Positions 25,901 to 37,900 of a DNA stretch of 64,000 nt are shown in pieces (the stretch's first letter is position 1; each line of letters starts with the position of its first letter). Origin of the DNA: Coriaria nepalensis (lineage: Eukaryota; Streptophyta; Magnoliopsida; Cucurbitales; Coriariaceae); the NCBI GenBank assembly GCA_027186245.1, contig CP114487.1, forward strand, positions 11,465,001 through 11,529,000. Direction: 5' to 3'. The notes beneath the pieces were generated by a model, which worked only from the letters and a program-made list of their open reading frames with translations, was not told the DNA's origin and ran no database searches. Position numbers and translations under genes: made by a program.

Positions 25901-28900
25901 CGTCGGTGCATATACCGCGACTGTTACAAACGCTTGGTGACCAAATTGTATTGGGTGGGGATAAAGACTGATGTGGAGCAATTCGTGGCAAGTTGCGATG
26001 TTTGCCAACGACACAAGTATGCGGCCATGTCATCGGCAGGGCTACTCCAACCCTTACCGTTGTCGGAAAAAGTTTGGGCTAAGGTAAGTGGATTTTATGG
26101 AGGGGTTACCGCGATCAGAAAGATATACGGTAATTTTGGTGGTGGTTGACCGTCTAAGCAAGTATGCCCATTTTGTGCCTCTTCGACACCCTTTCACAAC
26201 TGTGACCGTAGCCTCAGCTTCATGAGGGAAGTCGTTCGTTTACACGAAGTGTCGAAAACTATTGTTTCGTGTTAGTAGAATTTACAGCTGGATATGAATT
26301 AGCCAATCTATTAGGGCATTATATATTATACCTTATTTAGCCTAGTTATATATAGAAGAGAATATTGTATATAGGCAGATAATTGATAGGCATTTATTCT
26401 CACATTGGATAGTCCACTGTAATGGCTGATTTTCAGCCTTGTAATTAGCCCGACAATTCATATATAAAGAAAGCAACTCTCACAAGATGAGGGAGGATGA
26501 AAACCTAAATTGACATGGTATCAGAGCCCCAAATTATTTTTGTGATTTTCTCTTAGCTTGGCTGAATTTTTTTTAGGTTTCTTGGTTTCTTGATTAGCAG
26601 AATTTCGTTGCTTGGTTTTTCCTTTCTTGGTTTATACTTTCTGATTATAATTTTGTCACATTTCTTGTTGGTTTGTGACTTTTCTGCTTTGTCAATTATT
26701 TTTGGTGGTTATTATAACTGGAGAAAATTCTATTGTTCGCTTTCATGGCAAAAACTATGCCTGTTGGGACTTCCAGTTCAGGATGTTTGTGAAAGGGAAG
26801 GAGTTATGGGGTCATTTGGATGGGTCTTCTATGGCTCCAACTGATCCCAAGGAACTTAGTTCATGGGAAGGCAAGGATGCCAAAATTGCTTCCTGGCTAC
26901 TCAGCTCTGTTGAACCTTATATGGTCAACAATCTTCGTGGGTTCACTACTGCCAAGATGATGTGGGATTATCTTCGGCAAATTTATCATCAAAATAATTA
27001 TGCCCGAAAGTTTCAATTGGAGTTAGATATTGGAAACTATCGTCAGGGGAACCTCTCTATTGAGCAATTTTATTCCGGTTTTATTAATTTATGGACTGAT
27101 TATTCTGGCTTGGTGCATTCTCAGGTTCCCAAAGAAGCTTTGACAGCACTACAAATGGTTCACTCTGAGAGCCAACGGGATCAATTCTTGATGAAGCTCC
27201 GACCCGAGTTTGAAAGTGCACGAGCCGGGTTAATTAATCGCACACCTGTCCCATCTTTGGAGGTTTGCTTGGGTGAACTCTTGCGTGAAGAACAACGTCT
27301 TGCCTCACAGCTTGACCTTGCTCAAGACTCTGGTGGTTCTGAAATGGTTAATATGGCCTACACTACTCAAGGCAAAAGACGATCTAGATCTTTGCCACAG
27401 TGTTATAGCTGCAAGGAAATTGGGCACATTACAAAACATTGCAGCAAGAAATTTTGCAATTATTGCAAGGAAGGTCATATCATTAAGGATTGTCTTGTAC
27501 GCCCTCAGAATCGATCTGCCCCTGCTTTTCATACTGCTGTTCAGTCCACTTTTGTGCCTACATCTTCTGCTCTGCCCTCTGTTCTGGGCTCTTCTCCCAA
27601 CATTACTCCCGAGAAGGTTCAACAGATGATTATTTCCGCCCTCTCTGCTCTTGGTCTCCGAGGACTTCTCCTTGCTTAATTGACTCTGCAGCTTCCAATC
27701 ACATGACTGGCAGTCCGGCAGCTTTACAAGATGTTCATAAGTATGATGGTGAGCAGCATATTCAGATGGCAGTACTCTTCCTATTACTGCGGTTGGAAAT
27801 CTAGGATCTTCCTTTACTAATGTTTTTGTGTCTCCTAATTTATCTGCCAATCTCATTTTTGTTGGACAATTAGTAGAAGAAAATTGTTCTCTTCATTTTG
27901 ATCGTTCTGGTTGTCGTGTACAGGATCAAGCATCGGGACAGGAGATAACGAAAGGGCCTAAAGTGGGACGTCTTTTTCCTCTTCAGTCGTTTTCCATTCC
28001 TCGTTCAATTTCTGTTGGTTGTTCGGTTATTGCTAATAATAATAGCCATTTTTGGCATAAGAAATTGGGTCATCCTAACTCTGTAATTTTGACATATCTT
28101 ATGAAACATGGTTATTTGAGTAATACAAATGAGTCTTCTTCCTTGTCTTTCGATTGTGCTCCTTGTAAACTCGACAAAAGCAGATCTTTACCTTTTCCTT
28201 CACAGGGTAGTCATGCTTCTACATGTTTTGAACTTATTCATTCTGATGTTTGGGGTATGACTCATGTTCTTTCTCATGCTCAATACAGGTATTTTGTCAC
28301 ATTTATTGATGATTACAGTCGTTTCACGTAGGTATATTTCCTTCGTTCTAAAGCTGATGTGCTTTCCACCTTCAAAACCTTTATTGCCTATGTAGAAACC
28401 CTATTTTCTACTTGTACTAAGACCTTACGATCAGACTATGGGGGAGAATACATGTCCCATGCTTTTCAATCTTTTCTCCAACAAAAGGGTATTCTCTCTC
28501 AACGTTCATGTCCTTACACTCCTCAACAGAATGGCATCGCCGAGCGTAAGAATAGACATCTTTTAGATGTTGTTCGGACATTGATGCTTGAATCTTCTGT
28601 GCCTCCTAGATTTTGGGTAGAAGCATTATCTACGGTTGTATATCTAATTAATCGTTTGCCTTCTCCTACATTGCATCTTGATTCTCCATATTCTCGTTTG
28701 TTTGGTGTTCCTCATGATTATAATTTTTTGCATGTTTTTGGTTGCATTTGTTTTGTTCACTTACCTCCCATTGAGCGTCACAAGCTTGTTGCCCAATCTG
28801 TTCAGTGTGCTTTTCTTGGCTACAGTAACTCTCATAAAGTGTTTGTGTGTTATGATGCGGATGCTAACAAGCTTCGTATTTCTCGCAATGTGATTTTTTT

Positions 28901-31900
28901 TTAAAATCAATATTTCTTTCCATCTCGTCCTAATATTGTTTCTTCCGCTATTTCACTGCCTACTTTTGATGATGTGTCTAGTACTCCTTGTTTTAAGCCA
29001 TGTATTGTCTATCAACGACGTCGCCCACTGCCTCTTCCTTCCTCTGAACCGACACCCGATCTTGTCGTGCATGAGCCACGACAGTCTACTCGGGTTTCCC
29101 AGCCCTCCAATCTGTATGGTTTTTCTTCTTCCGCTCTTCAGGCTCCTCTTGATACTGCTTTTGTGCCTAAGTCTTATTCTCAGGCTTCTACTCAAGAGTG
29201 TTGGCGCCAAGCTATGCACGATGAACTTCAGGCTCTTCAGGACAATCACACTTGAGACATCATTCCCTGTCCTGCTGGAGTTAAGCTTCTTGGGTGCAAA
29301 TGGGTCTACACCATAAAGCTACGTGCTGATGGTTTTATCGAAAGACATAAAGCTCGTCTGGTGGCACTCGGGAATCGGCAGGAGTATGGGCTTGATTATG
29401 AGGAAACATTCACTCCCGTGGCCAAAATGACTACTGTCCGCACTATTATGGCCATTGCTGGTTCGAAAGGATGGTTAATTCGCCAGATGGATGTGAAGAA
29501 TGCATTTTTACACGATGATCTAAAGGAAGAAATATTTATGTCTCCGCCTCCTGCCTTGTTTCCTTCTTCTTCTGTTGAGGTTTGTCGCTTAAAGCGATCT
29601 CTGTATGGTTTGAAGCAGGCACAGCGGGCATGGTTTGAGAAATTTCGTACTACTCTATTGGATTTCAATTTTACTCAGAGTCAGTATGACTCCTCTCTCT
29701 TCTTTTGCAAGACTGCCATTGGGATTGTTATACTTCTTGTGTATGTCGATGACATTGTGATTACTGGATCTGATCTTCAGTTAATTGAGCAGCTCCAACA
29801 ACGCCTCAAATCTTCATTTCATATGAAAGATCTTAGTCCACTATAGTATTTTCTTGGACTTGAGATTCAACATTGTCCGAATGGCACACTCTTACATCAG
29901 CACAAGTATACCCAAGAACTTCTTTCTTTAGTAGGCCTTCAAGACAGCAATTCGGTTCTTACACCTATGGAAGTCAATTTGAAGCTGCATCAAGCGGGTG
30001 GTGATCCATTATCTGATCCTTCGATGTATCGGCAGCTGGCGGGCAGTTTGAATTATTTGACCATTACTCGACCTGATATCTCGTTTGCTGTACAACAGGT
30101 TAGTCAGTTTATGCAGGCTCCATGCCAGACTCATTTAACTGATGTACGTCGTCTTCTTCGATATCTCAAAGGGACATCTGGTCGCGGCTTGTTTTTTCCT
30201 TCACAGAATTCTCTACAGTTGGAGGGTTTTAGTGATGCCGACTGGGCTGGTTGTGCAAATACTCGTCGTTCTGTTACGGGTTGGTGTATGTTTCTTGGTG
30301 ATGCCCTTATTTCTTGGAAGAGTAAGAAGCAAGCTCGTGTCTCAAAGTCATCCACCGAGTCTGAATATCAAGCTATGTCGTCTGCATGTTCTAAAATTGT
30401 ATGGCTTCGAGGGTTGTTAGGTGAACTTAGTGTTACACAGCTTACTCCTACTCCTCTTCATGCTAATAATAACAGTGCTATTCAGATTGCTGCCAATCCC
30501 GTTTTTCATAAGCGCACCAAACATATTGAAGTGGATTGTCATTCCATTCGTGAAGCCTTTGCTCGGCAAGAGATCACTCTTCCACACATCTCTACTGAAC
30601 ACCAAACTGCTGATGTCTTCACTAAAGCTCTCTCTCATCCTCGCCATCAGTTCCTGGTTAACAAATTGATGCTTCTCGATCGCCCAACATCAATTTGAGG
30701 GGGGGTGTTAGTAGAATTAACAGCTGGATATGAGTTGGCCAATCTATTAAGGCATTATATATTATACCTTATTTAGCCTAGTTATATATAGAAGAGAATA
30801 TTGTATATAAGCAGATAATTGATAGGCATTTATTCTCACATTGGATAGTCCACTGTAATGGCTAATTTTCAGCCTTGTAATTAGCCCGACAATTCATATA
30901 TAAGGAAAGCAACTCTCACAAGATGAGGGAGGATGAAAATCTAAATTGAAATTTCGGACCGTGACAAGGTTTTTTTGAGCCAATTTTGGAAGGAATTATT
31001 TCGATTACAAGGGATGGCGTTGAAAAGGAGTTCTGCTTACCACCCGCAAACGGAAGTGGTTAACCGCTGCCTGGAGATGTACTTGCGGTGTTTCGTGTTG
31101 GACACCCCTCGCATTGAGTGCAATGGTTGTCTTGGGCCGAGTATTGTTACAACACGTCCTTTCACACGGCTTCGCAGACCACCCCTTTTCGCATTCTTTA
31201 CTGTCACGACCCGCCCCTGCTGGTCTGTTATGGTCATCGCACCACCACGGTCTCATAGGGCACTTAGCAAAAGCTCAACAAAGGATGAAACGGGAAGTCG
31301 ATAGGCATTGGCGAGAGGTGCACTTCGAGATAGGCAATTAGGTTTTCTTGAAGCTTCGGCCATGTAGACAGAAATCCCTAGTTAGGAGGAGGAATGAGAA
31401 ATTATCAGCTCGCTACTTTGGCCCGTACGAAGTGGTTGTGCGGATTGGACAGTAGCTTACCGACTTAATCTACTAGCTACGGCAGCGATTCACCCTATAT
31501 TTCACGTATCTCAACTCCGAAAAGCCATTTGTTCTCATGGGGCTTCTCCGACAATACTGCCTAACTCGACAACCGATCTGGAAGTATTGTTGGAACCGGT
31601 TGAGCTATGTGGCGTTCGACAAAGGATGTCGGGGAGGAAGGATACATGGGAAGTCTTGATTAAGTGAAAGAATCTGCCGGTCCACGATGCAACATGGGAA
31701 TCATACGAGTTCATCATACAACAGTTTTCGGATTTCCACCTTGAGGTAAAGGTGTCTCGTTGGGAGGGGAACAATGTTAGACCACTAGTTATTCATAATT
31801 ATGTTAGGAGAAATAAAGCCTAGCATAACATAGTTATTATTAATAATATTCTTACTATTAGTATTATCATTATGAGGGGTATTTTGGTAATTAGTTATAT

Positions 31901-34900
31901 TAAGGATAATAAGCGGTTGAAGGGTTAGGGTTAGATATTGAGAAATTTAAAGAATAAGGACTCTTAGGGAGAGACGGCCTACCTCTCGAATCGTAGGCCA
32001 ACCTACGTTAATTTGATTGTTCGATTATCGGAGAATCAAGTTTTTCCCTATTCGTATTTATCTAGATCGGGTCCTATCAGTATTCTAGTCTCCTTCTTGT
32101 AGACTTATATTCTAACTAGGGGCACATGTTTGTAAATTATGTTTCATCTCAATTCAGTAAAGTGGATACAACCTTAGATCTTGAATGAACAGCAGGATCT
32201 GTACTTCGAGAAAGAAGCCTAGCAAGTGGAAGCATCTCAGCCACCTCAGCCTTGGGAACTTCAAGTCTCATTCTCCACCTTCCCATGGATGATATGACAC
32301 TACCCAGATGCCCAGACATTGCTTTCTTAAAGAGCCCACCCTTTTCCTTGGCAACTGCATTCCGATCTCGGGTGCCAGGCAGCACATATTCACCTTGAAG
32401 CTCATAACGGCTATTGACTTGTTCCAAAACGGTTTTCTCAACAGTGATCTATACATTATTGTGCCAACCAGAATCAACGTTAGACATATAATACTTAACA
32501 TCTGAACTTACAGAAAAATGTGCACATATGCATGCTCTTAGAAATGCAATCACACTCCCAAAAAAAAAGCTCCGTTATCAACTTTTTCACTAGAAATGTG
32601 GAAACCCATATCAGGTTGTCACAAAGAAATTGGTATTCATTAAACTTCTAATAAATATGACAACCATATCTTAGCATCCATTACTTTCCACAAGTCAAAC
32701 TTTATACTTGTGAATAAGGGATTAGATGGACTTACAGGAACATATGTTAAAACAAACAGATAACGAGCATGGAGAACTTAATATGAGATCTTACTACATC
32801 ACCACTCCATCTTGCAGCAACATCTAAGGCTTCACCCAGAACACCACTGAATTTGGGACGAAGTACAGATAACACTCCATGTCCTCTTCTTTTCTGAAGA
32901 TTAAGCTGAATTTCGGCCTGAAAAATCACTGGATGGTTGAGTAAATACTATAAGCTTGTAATAGCAACAACCTTTGAATTATGAAATAGTCTCAAGATTA
33001 AATAAAGATTGTGGAAAAAAAAATGAAGAGCAAAATGATCTAACAGGATGCTGAAGCGAACCAAACAAAAAACTAGAAATAAGAGAACAAGGTGAAGTTG
33101 TGCAGATAACCATATGGCGTACCCTTTGTATTGCTCCCCTAAGTGAAGCCAGCTCCAACTCATCAAGAGGCAAATTGCGTAGCTAGAACCGCTCAACAGT
33201 ATAAGAAGATGGAGGAAGTACTTAAATTCTCAACATCTATCATTTGAAGGGGAAATAAATGCTTAGGAAAACTGAAAATAGAGGTACCTCCAAGTTAGCA
33301 GAGTGGAATGGTCGGAGAGAACCATTAGCTCTAAGCTGCCCTTTCTGAAGTGATAAAGATAACATCTTTCCATTTTGTGCATTCTCATCAATAGGCTGCA
33401 ATGGCCCAAAAAACTCTATAGCAAGACTTTCATCAGGTCTACCTGTTGCATTTAACTGCATTACCAACGAACAAAGACTTAAGAAATGATGTGTGAAATA
33501 TTGAAATTTACAATAGTTGGGTATTCTAGTACAACAAGAGAATGTTGCTTAGCATAGTTGAACTATTTTTTAAGGGGAAAAAAAAATCTCAAGTTTTCAG
33601 TCATAACCTTGATACACTCACGTGAAATGCTAAATACCCCAGCCAGCTGAGGTGCAAGCATCAGCTGATTCAGCTTGAGACCAGAGATTGAAACCTCACC
33701 AGCAAGACTATCTCTGTTTTCTTTACCACTCATTTGCACTTCCTGCTGATTCATTTCAGAATCAAAGTCTTGCTTATTACTGCCATTCGAAGGCCTTAAT
33801 ACTTTGCCCTGAAACTTGATCTTTCCAGTTGCTTTCAAATGCATAGGTCTTGGAGAATCAGAAATATAAGAAGAGGCCAAGCTGAAGAACTCAAAACCAC
33901 GCATGCGTAAATCCAACTCAATTCCATCAATGGTGAATGGAGTGCTAGTCCTTGATTCATACTCTTCTCTATCCAGCCAGTACTCAGCAGGATACGATGT
34001 TTGGAGCTTTGTGTACAGTTCAAAAGCAACAGATGAAGAACTAACAGTAATATAATCATGACAGATAATGATATCTCCCCGAGCATCATTAAAGGAACCT
34101 TCCGCTTTTGGTGCAGTCCATTTCACGTCAAACCTCCTATTTTTAAGACAAAAGATAAGAGAAAACATAAGGAAAAGCTCAATGACTGGCATTCTTAAAA
34201 CAAAAGACAACAAAGTTATATAGAGAACAAAAGCAAGAAAAAGTCTACATTCTTACGGTTTCAACAAGGCTCCAGAAACTTCGACCTCTCCATTTATATG
34301 CCCCAACTTTTGCGGCATCACATGTGAATAACCCGGGACATATCGTTGCATGATTTCATCGAAAGATACATTTCCAGAAAAATTGAGATCTATTGCTGTA
34401 TCATCCACCTCACCCTGAGAAAAGAAAGATTCTACATTCAATTAGAGAGTAAGAGAAACACAAATAAATTTATGAAGTCATTAATAAACAGCTGAGCAAA
34501 CTATCCCATTAAGTTTTCAGACCTCTGGGCAGACCCAAGCATTCCCTGCGCCTCGAATCTCACCTCCATCCACAAGACTAGCTCTGATTCCATACAAGTC
34601 AGCCATCTATCACATTCAAATTAAGTTTTATAAGAATCTAGAAATGCTGATATAGAATGAAAATACCCATTCATCGCATTTGTATTTTCAGATAATTACT
34701 CCCAAATGACTTACACAGTTGTCAGAGTTAAAAGTGAAATTAGCTGACACATAGGAAAATGGAATACGGTCAAAGGCTGCAACGGCACCATCCTCTTTAC
34801 TTTTCACAATGGCCTCAGAAGCAAGGGTTGTAGGCAAATCAAAAATCAAGGAATTTATTTTCCGAGAAACCATTCCACTTCCCACAAATACAGGAGCATC

Positions 34901-37900
34901 CAGTGGGCCTTGACAGTTGAACACAGCAGTTACCGAACCAGCCAACTGTCATCAATAAGAAAAGATAGGAATAAAAATCATGATAATTATCAACTAGATC
35001 TTGTACAAAAAGTGCCTGAGATTAGGACTCGGAAGCCTCTTGCATCTTTGAGTATAGAGGACAGCTTTCAACCACCAGAAATGGATGCATTTTATAAAGA
35101 CTATGCTCAGTTTTAGTTCGTACTCTAGTTTTAGGAAAAGAGAAAAATTCAGAAACTAAAAACTAGAGATGTACATACTGGGAAGACAAAAGGTCTCATC
35201 TTGAGAGTTTTCATCAAGGCATTTACTTCAACACAAGGAACCTGGAAAGAAAACAAGAGTAATAAAGAAAAATCATATATCATTCATAAGGAAAGGGGTC
35301 CTGTATGATTGAGAAAATTGTAGAATGGTGATTCATAAGGACCTACCTGACACATTAGATGAAACTCTCCTTCCTCGGGATTTATTCCAAAATCACCAGT
35401 AGCTTCTAGGGGAACGCTACCGAACCATCCATTTGCATTATTTAAGAATATTCGTTGACCTCGGAAACGTAAATTGGCTGTAACATCCTGCATAAAGGGA
35501 AAAATACGTTGAGCCTCTTAAAGTTATTAAATGTCCATGTCTAAGGCACATGACAAAACTATCTCATGCAAATCCTCTTAACCAGTCCCCAACTAGTGTT
35601 CATCAGAGCTAACCAAAGATGTAGAATTTCATATATATATTTCAAATAGAGTAATTCTAAACATATGTGATAAACATATGTAACAGTGATAATAAACACA
35701 GAATTTTTAAGTTACGACAGTTATTCATTGAAACAAAGAAATTGGGAACTATATAGGAGAAAAACTCGAACTTACGGTAAAACCTGATGGAGCGTCATAT
35801 ATCTGAAAGGCTAACCCCGTCACATCAAGTTGTCCATGAAGATTAGGAAATATTTCTCCTCTTGACATGCACAAGTGAACCTGATAACGAAGTAAATTGA
35901 TAACCAAGACCAGAACAGAGAGAGAAATTTGTAATGAAGCTAAGAATCTCAATTACCTATATCAGTTTGTATTTGGAAAGTGAGAGAAAGAAGAACCCAA
36001 AAAGAATATGGGTAAGGGAAAAAGAAAAACAACAACAACGTAAAAGTGAAATAAATAATGATATATTGTGTCCCCTTTGTTATTACTAAATGGATAATAT
36101 ATTAATGATATATAAACTTAAGTTAGAGGAAGCACCTCACCAGTGGCTCTTCCTTTGGACCATGTGATTGGAATTTCTAGGATCCTTTCGAAAAGCTGGA
36201 GAGGAAAAAAAAAATTAAGCATTAAAAATAAAATAAAAACCTTGTGATATATAATGTATATAGAAAAGTATTGGCAGTCCAATGTGTATATATATATATA
36301 TAGACCCTATACCTTACCGGAGCAAAGAGGTTAACAACTTTTAAATTCGCATGCCATTTCTGCTCAATAATATCAACGAAAACGTCTGCAGACAGTAATC
36401 CACCATCTTCAGATGCAACATCAAATCTCCACATCCTACAGTTCCCACTCAGTTGGACATGAACTTGGCCATAATGATTTTGAAATTTCACGTGGCCATT
36501 GACATTCTCCATCTCTCTTTACATACATTCAAGTTATAAATGCTTAGTTAGTACAATTTGAACCATCTATATGTGCATGAAATATCCTAGATGTCAAATA
36601 GATGTCAAAATGTAGCTCTTACCTTGGTTGGCTATCACCATATGCAAGCAACATCAGTGTTCCACCTTTAAAATGAACAGAATCTAAAGAAATTGGAAGC
36701 AGCTTCTCAATGCCTTTAGTTTGAAATTCATCTCCCCCATCAGCAAGTTCTGCAACAAAATCATTAACCCGTGGACCCATTCCGGACTTTAGCTTTTGAA
36801 TTGCCCCGGAGAGGAAACAGAACATCTGCTCCCCAACATTTTTAGGAAAAGATGGTGGACGTGATATTAAGCTTAGGGTCCAATTGGGAATTGTAGTGTA
36901 CTTTCCAAAGAATCCAAACATTGGCTCAACAACTGTGGAAGTTGAAGGTTGAGACATAGGATCTCTCTGAATGTCAGATGTACCATTTTCAATAAGTTTA
37001 GCTCCAACATTAACTTCCATCTCATCAGTTTTACCATTGTTTTCATTGTTTTTAGCAGCTACTTCATCAGGTTTCCTCTCATCATCCTTTTTTTTTCCTG
37101 TCAAACGAACCTTATTATGCACAACATTGATATCTCTAGTCATAGGAACCTCATCTCTCTCAATTCTGGAGCCTACAAGTGGATATTCAACCTTGTCAGC
37201 ATTGGTAATGCCAGCAGATTCAGCATTAGATTCACCCTCATTTTTGTTCAAAATGGTGTCAAGATCCACCGCGTCATAACCCCTAGATGTCTCTAAGGAC
37301 TCACCAAAATTTCTCAGGGATAGATCCTTGAAATACTCAAGCGCGGCTAATGCACTGCGGTCAAGAAGTTTTCTTTTGGCAATGAAACTATATGCAGAAA
37401 GATCATTCTTACTAGGCTTCCTCTTTATTTTGTGAAGTTTGGGCCCTTTTATCACCATAGACCAGAACTTAAGCCCTGAACCCGGATTTTTTACACCAAA
37501 TGATTTCTCCAAATCTGCGTGCTTGTTATCATAATCAACACCTGTATCCATGCACTGATGGTCCCTCCAATTCATATTATCATCCATGCAGAAAAACGGC
37601 TGGGCTTTTGTAAAGTTTAGCAAGGAACTTCCACCCTCTTTCAAAGCATCGCTATCGTATGAACTAGGACCCATCTCAGGCAAAATATAACCCATCTCCG
37701 CAGCCTCCACAGCCATATCATCCCTGTCTTTAGCCCACCGATAACCAGCTTCCTCCCTTGCAATCCTCCTGGTTTTAATACGATAGTCGATCCCCTCTTC
37801 TGTAGAGGAATGCCTCAACAAAACACCTTCAGAAGAGGGTATACCCAACCAAGTATAATCCTTCTTTTGCACTACCAAAATACTTGGATGGGACAAAACT

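Larger units (their letters stand above)
26270..30951 (+). mobile_element. Ty1/copia LTR retrotransposon nested in the gypsy integrase
   Basis: A full-structure element of 4682 bp: two 246-bp LTRs, primer site, gag, protease, integrase, RT, RNase H and polypurine tract, in the copia order (integrase before RT). It is flanked by the 5-bp target duplication TTTCG (26265-26269 and 30952-30956). The LTRs differ at 9 of 246 sites by my count. Coding is interrupted by several stops and a gag-to-protease frame change, so it is not autonomous now. It lies on the + strand, as does its gypsy host. Confidence 0.95.
23709..32089 (+). mobile_element. chromodomain Ty3/gypsy LTR retrotransposon, internally deleted, in TIC236 intron 14
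   Basis: Starts TGTTAGACCACC and ends GGTCCTATCA. It is flanked by a 5-bp target duplication GTATT (23704-23708 and 32090-32094). The order protease remnant, RT, RNase H, integrase, chromodomain identifies a Ty3/gypsy chromovirus on the + strand, antisense to its host gene. Gag and the 3' end of the 5' LTR are missing, and the pol frame has many stops and shifts, so it is dead. It is interrupted at 26270-30951 by a Ty1/copia element. Without that insertion the element is about 3.7 kb. Removing the element and one GTATT leaves an intron of 234 bp. Confidence 0.93.

Noticed and set aside
28936..29316. 126-residue Leu-rich ORF in the copia element
   Set aside because: Out-of-frame reading of the integrase-RT linker; the pol frame in the same place has the expected sequence.
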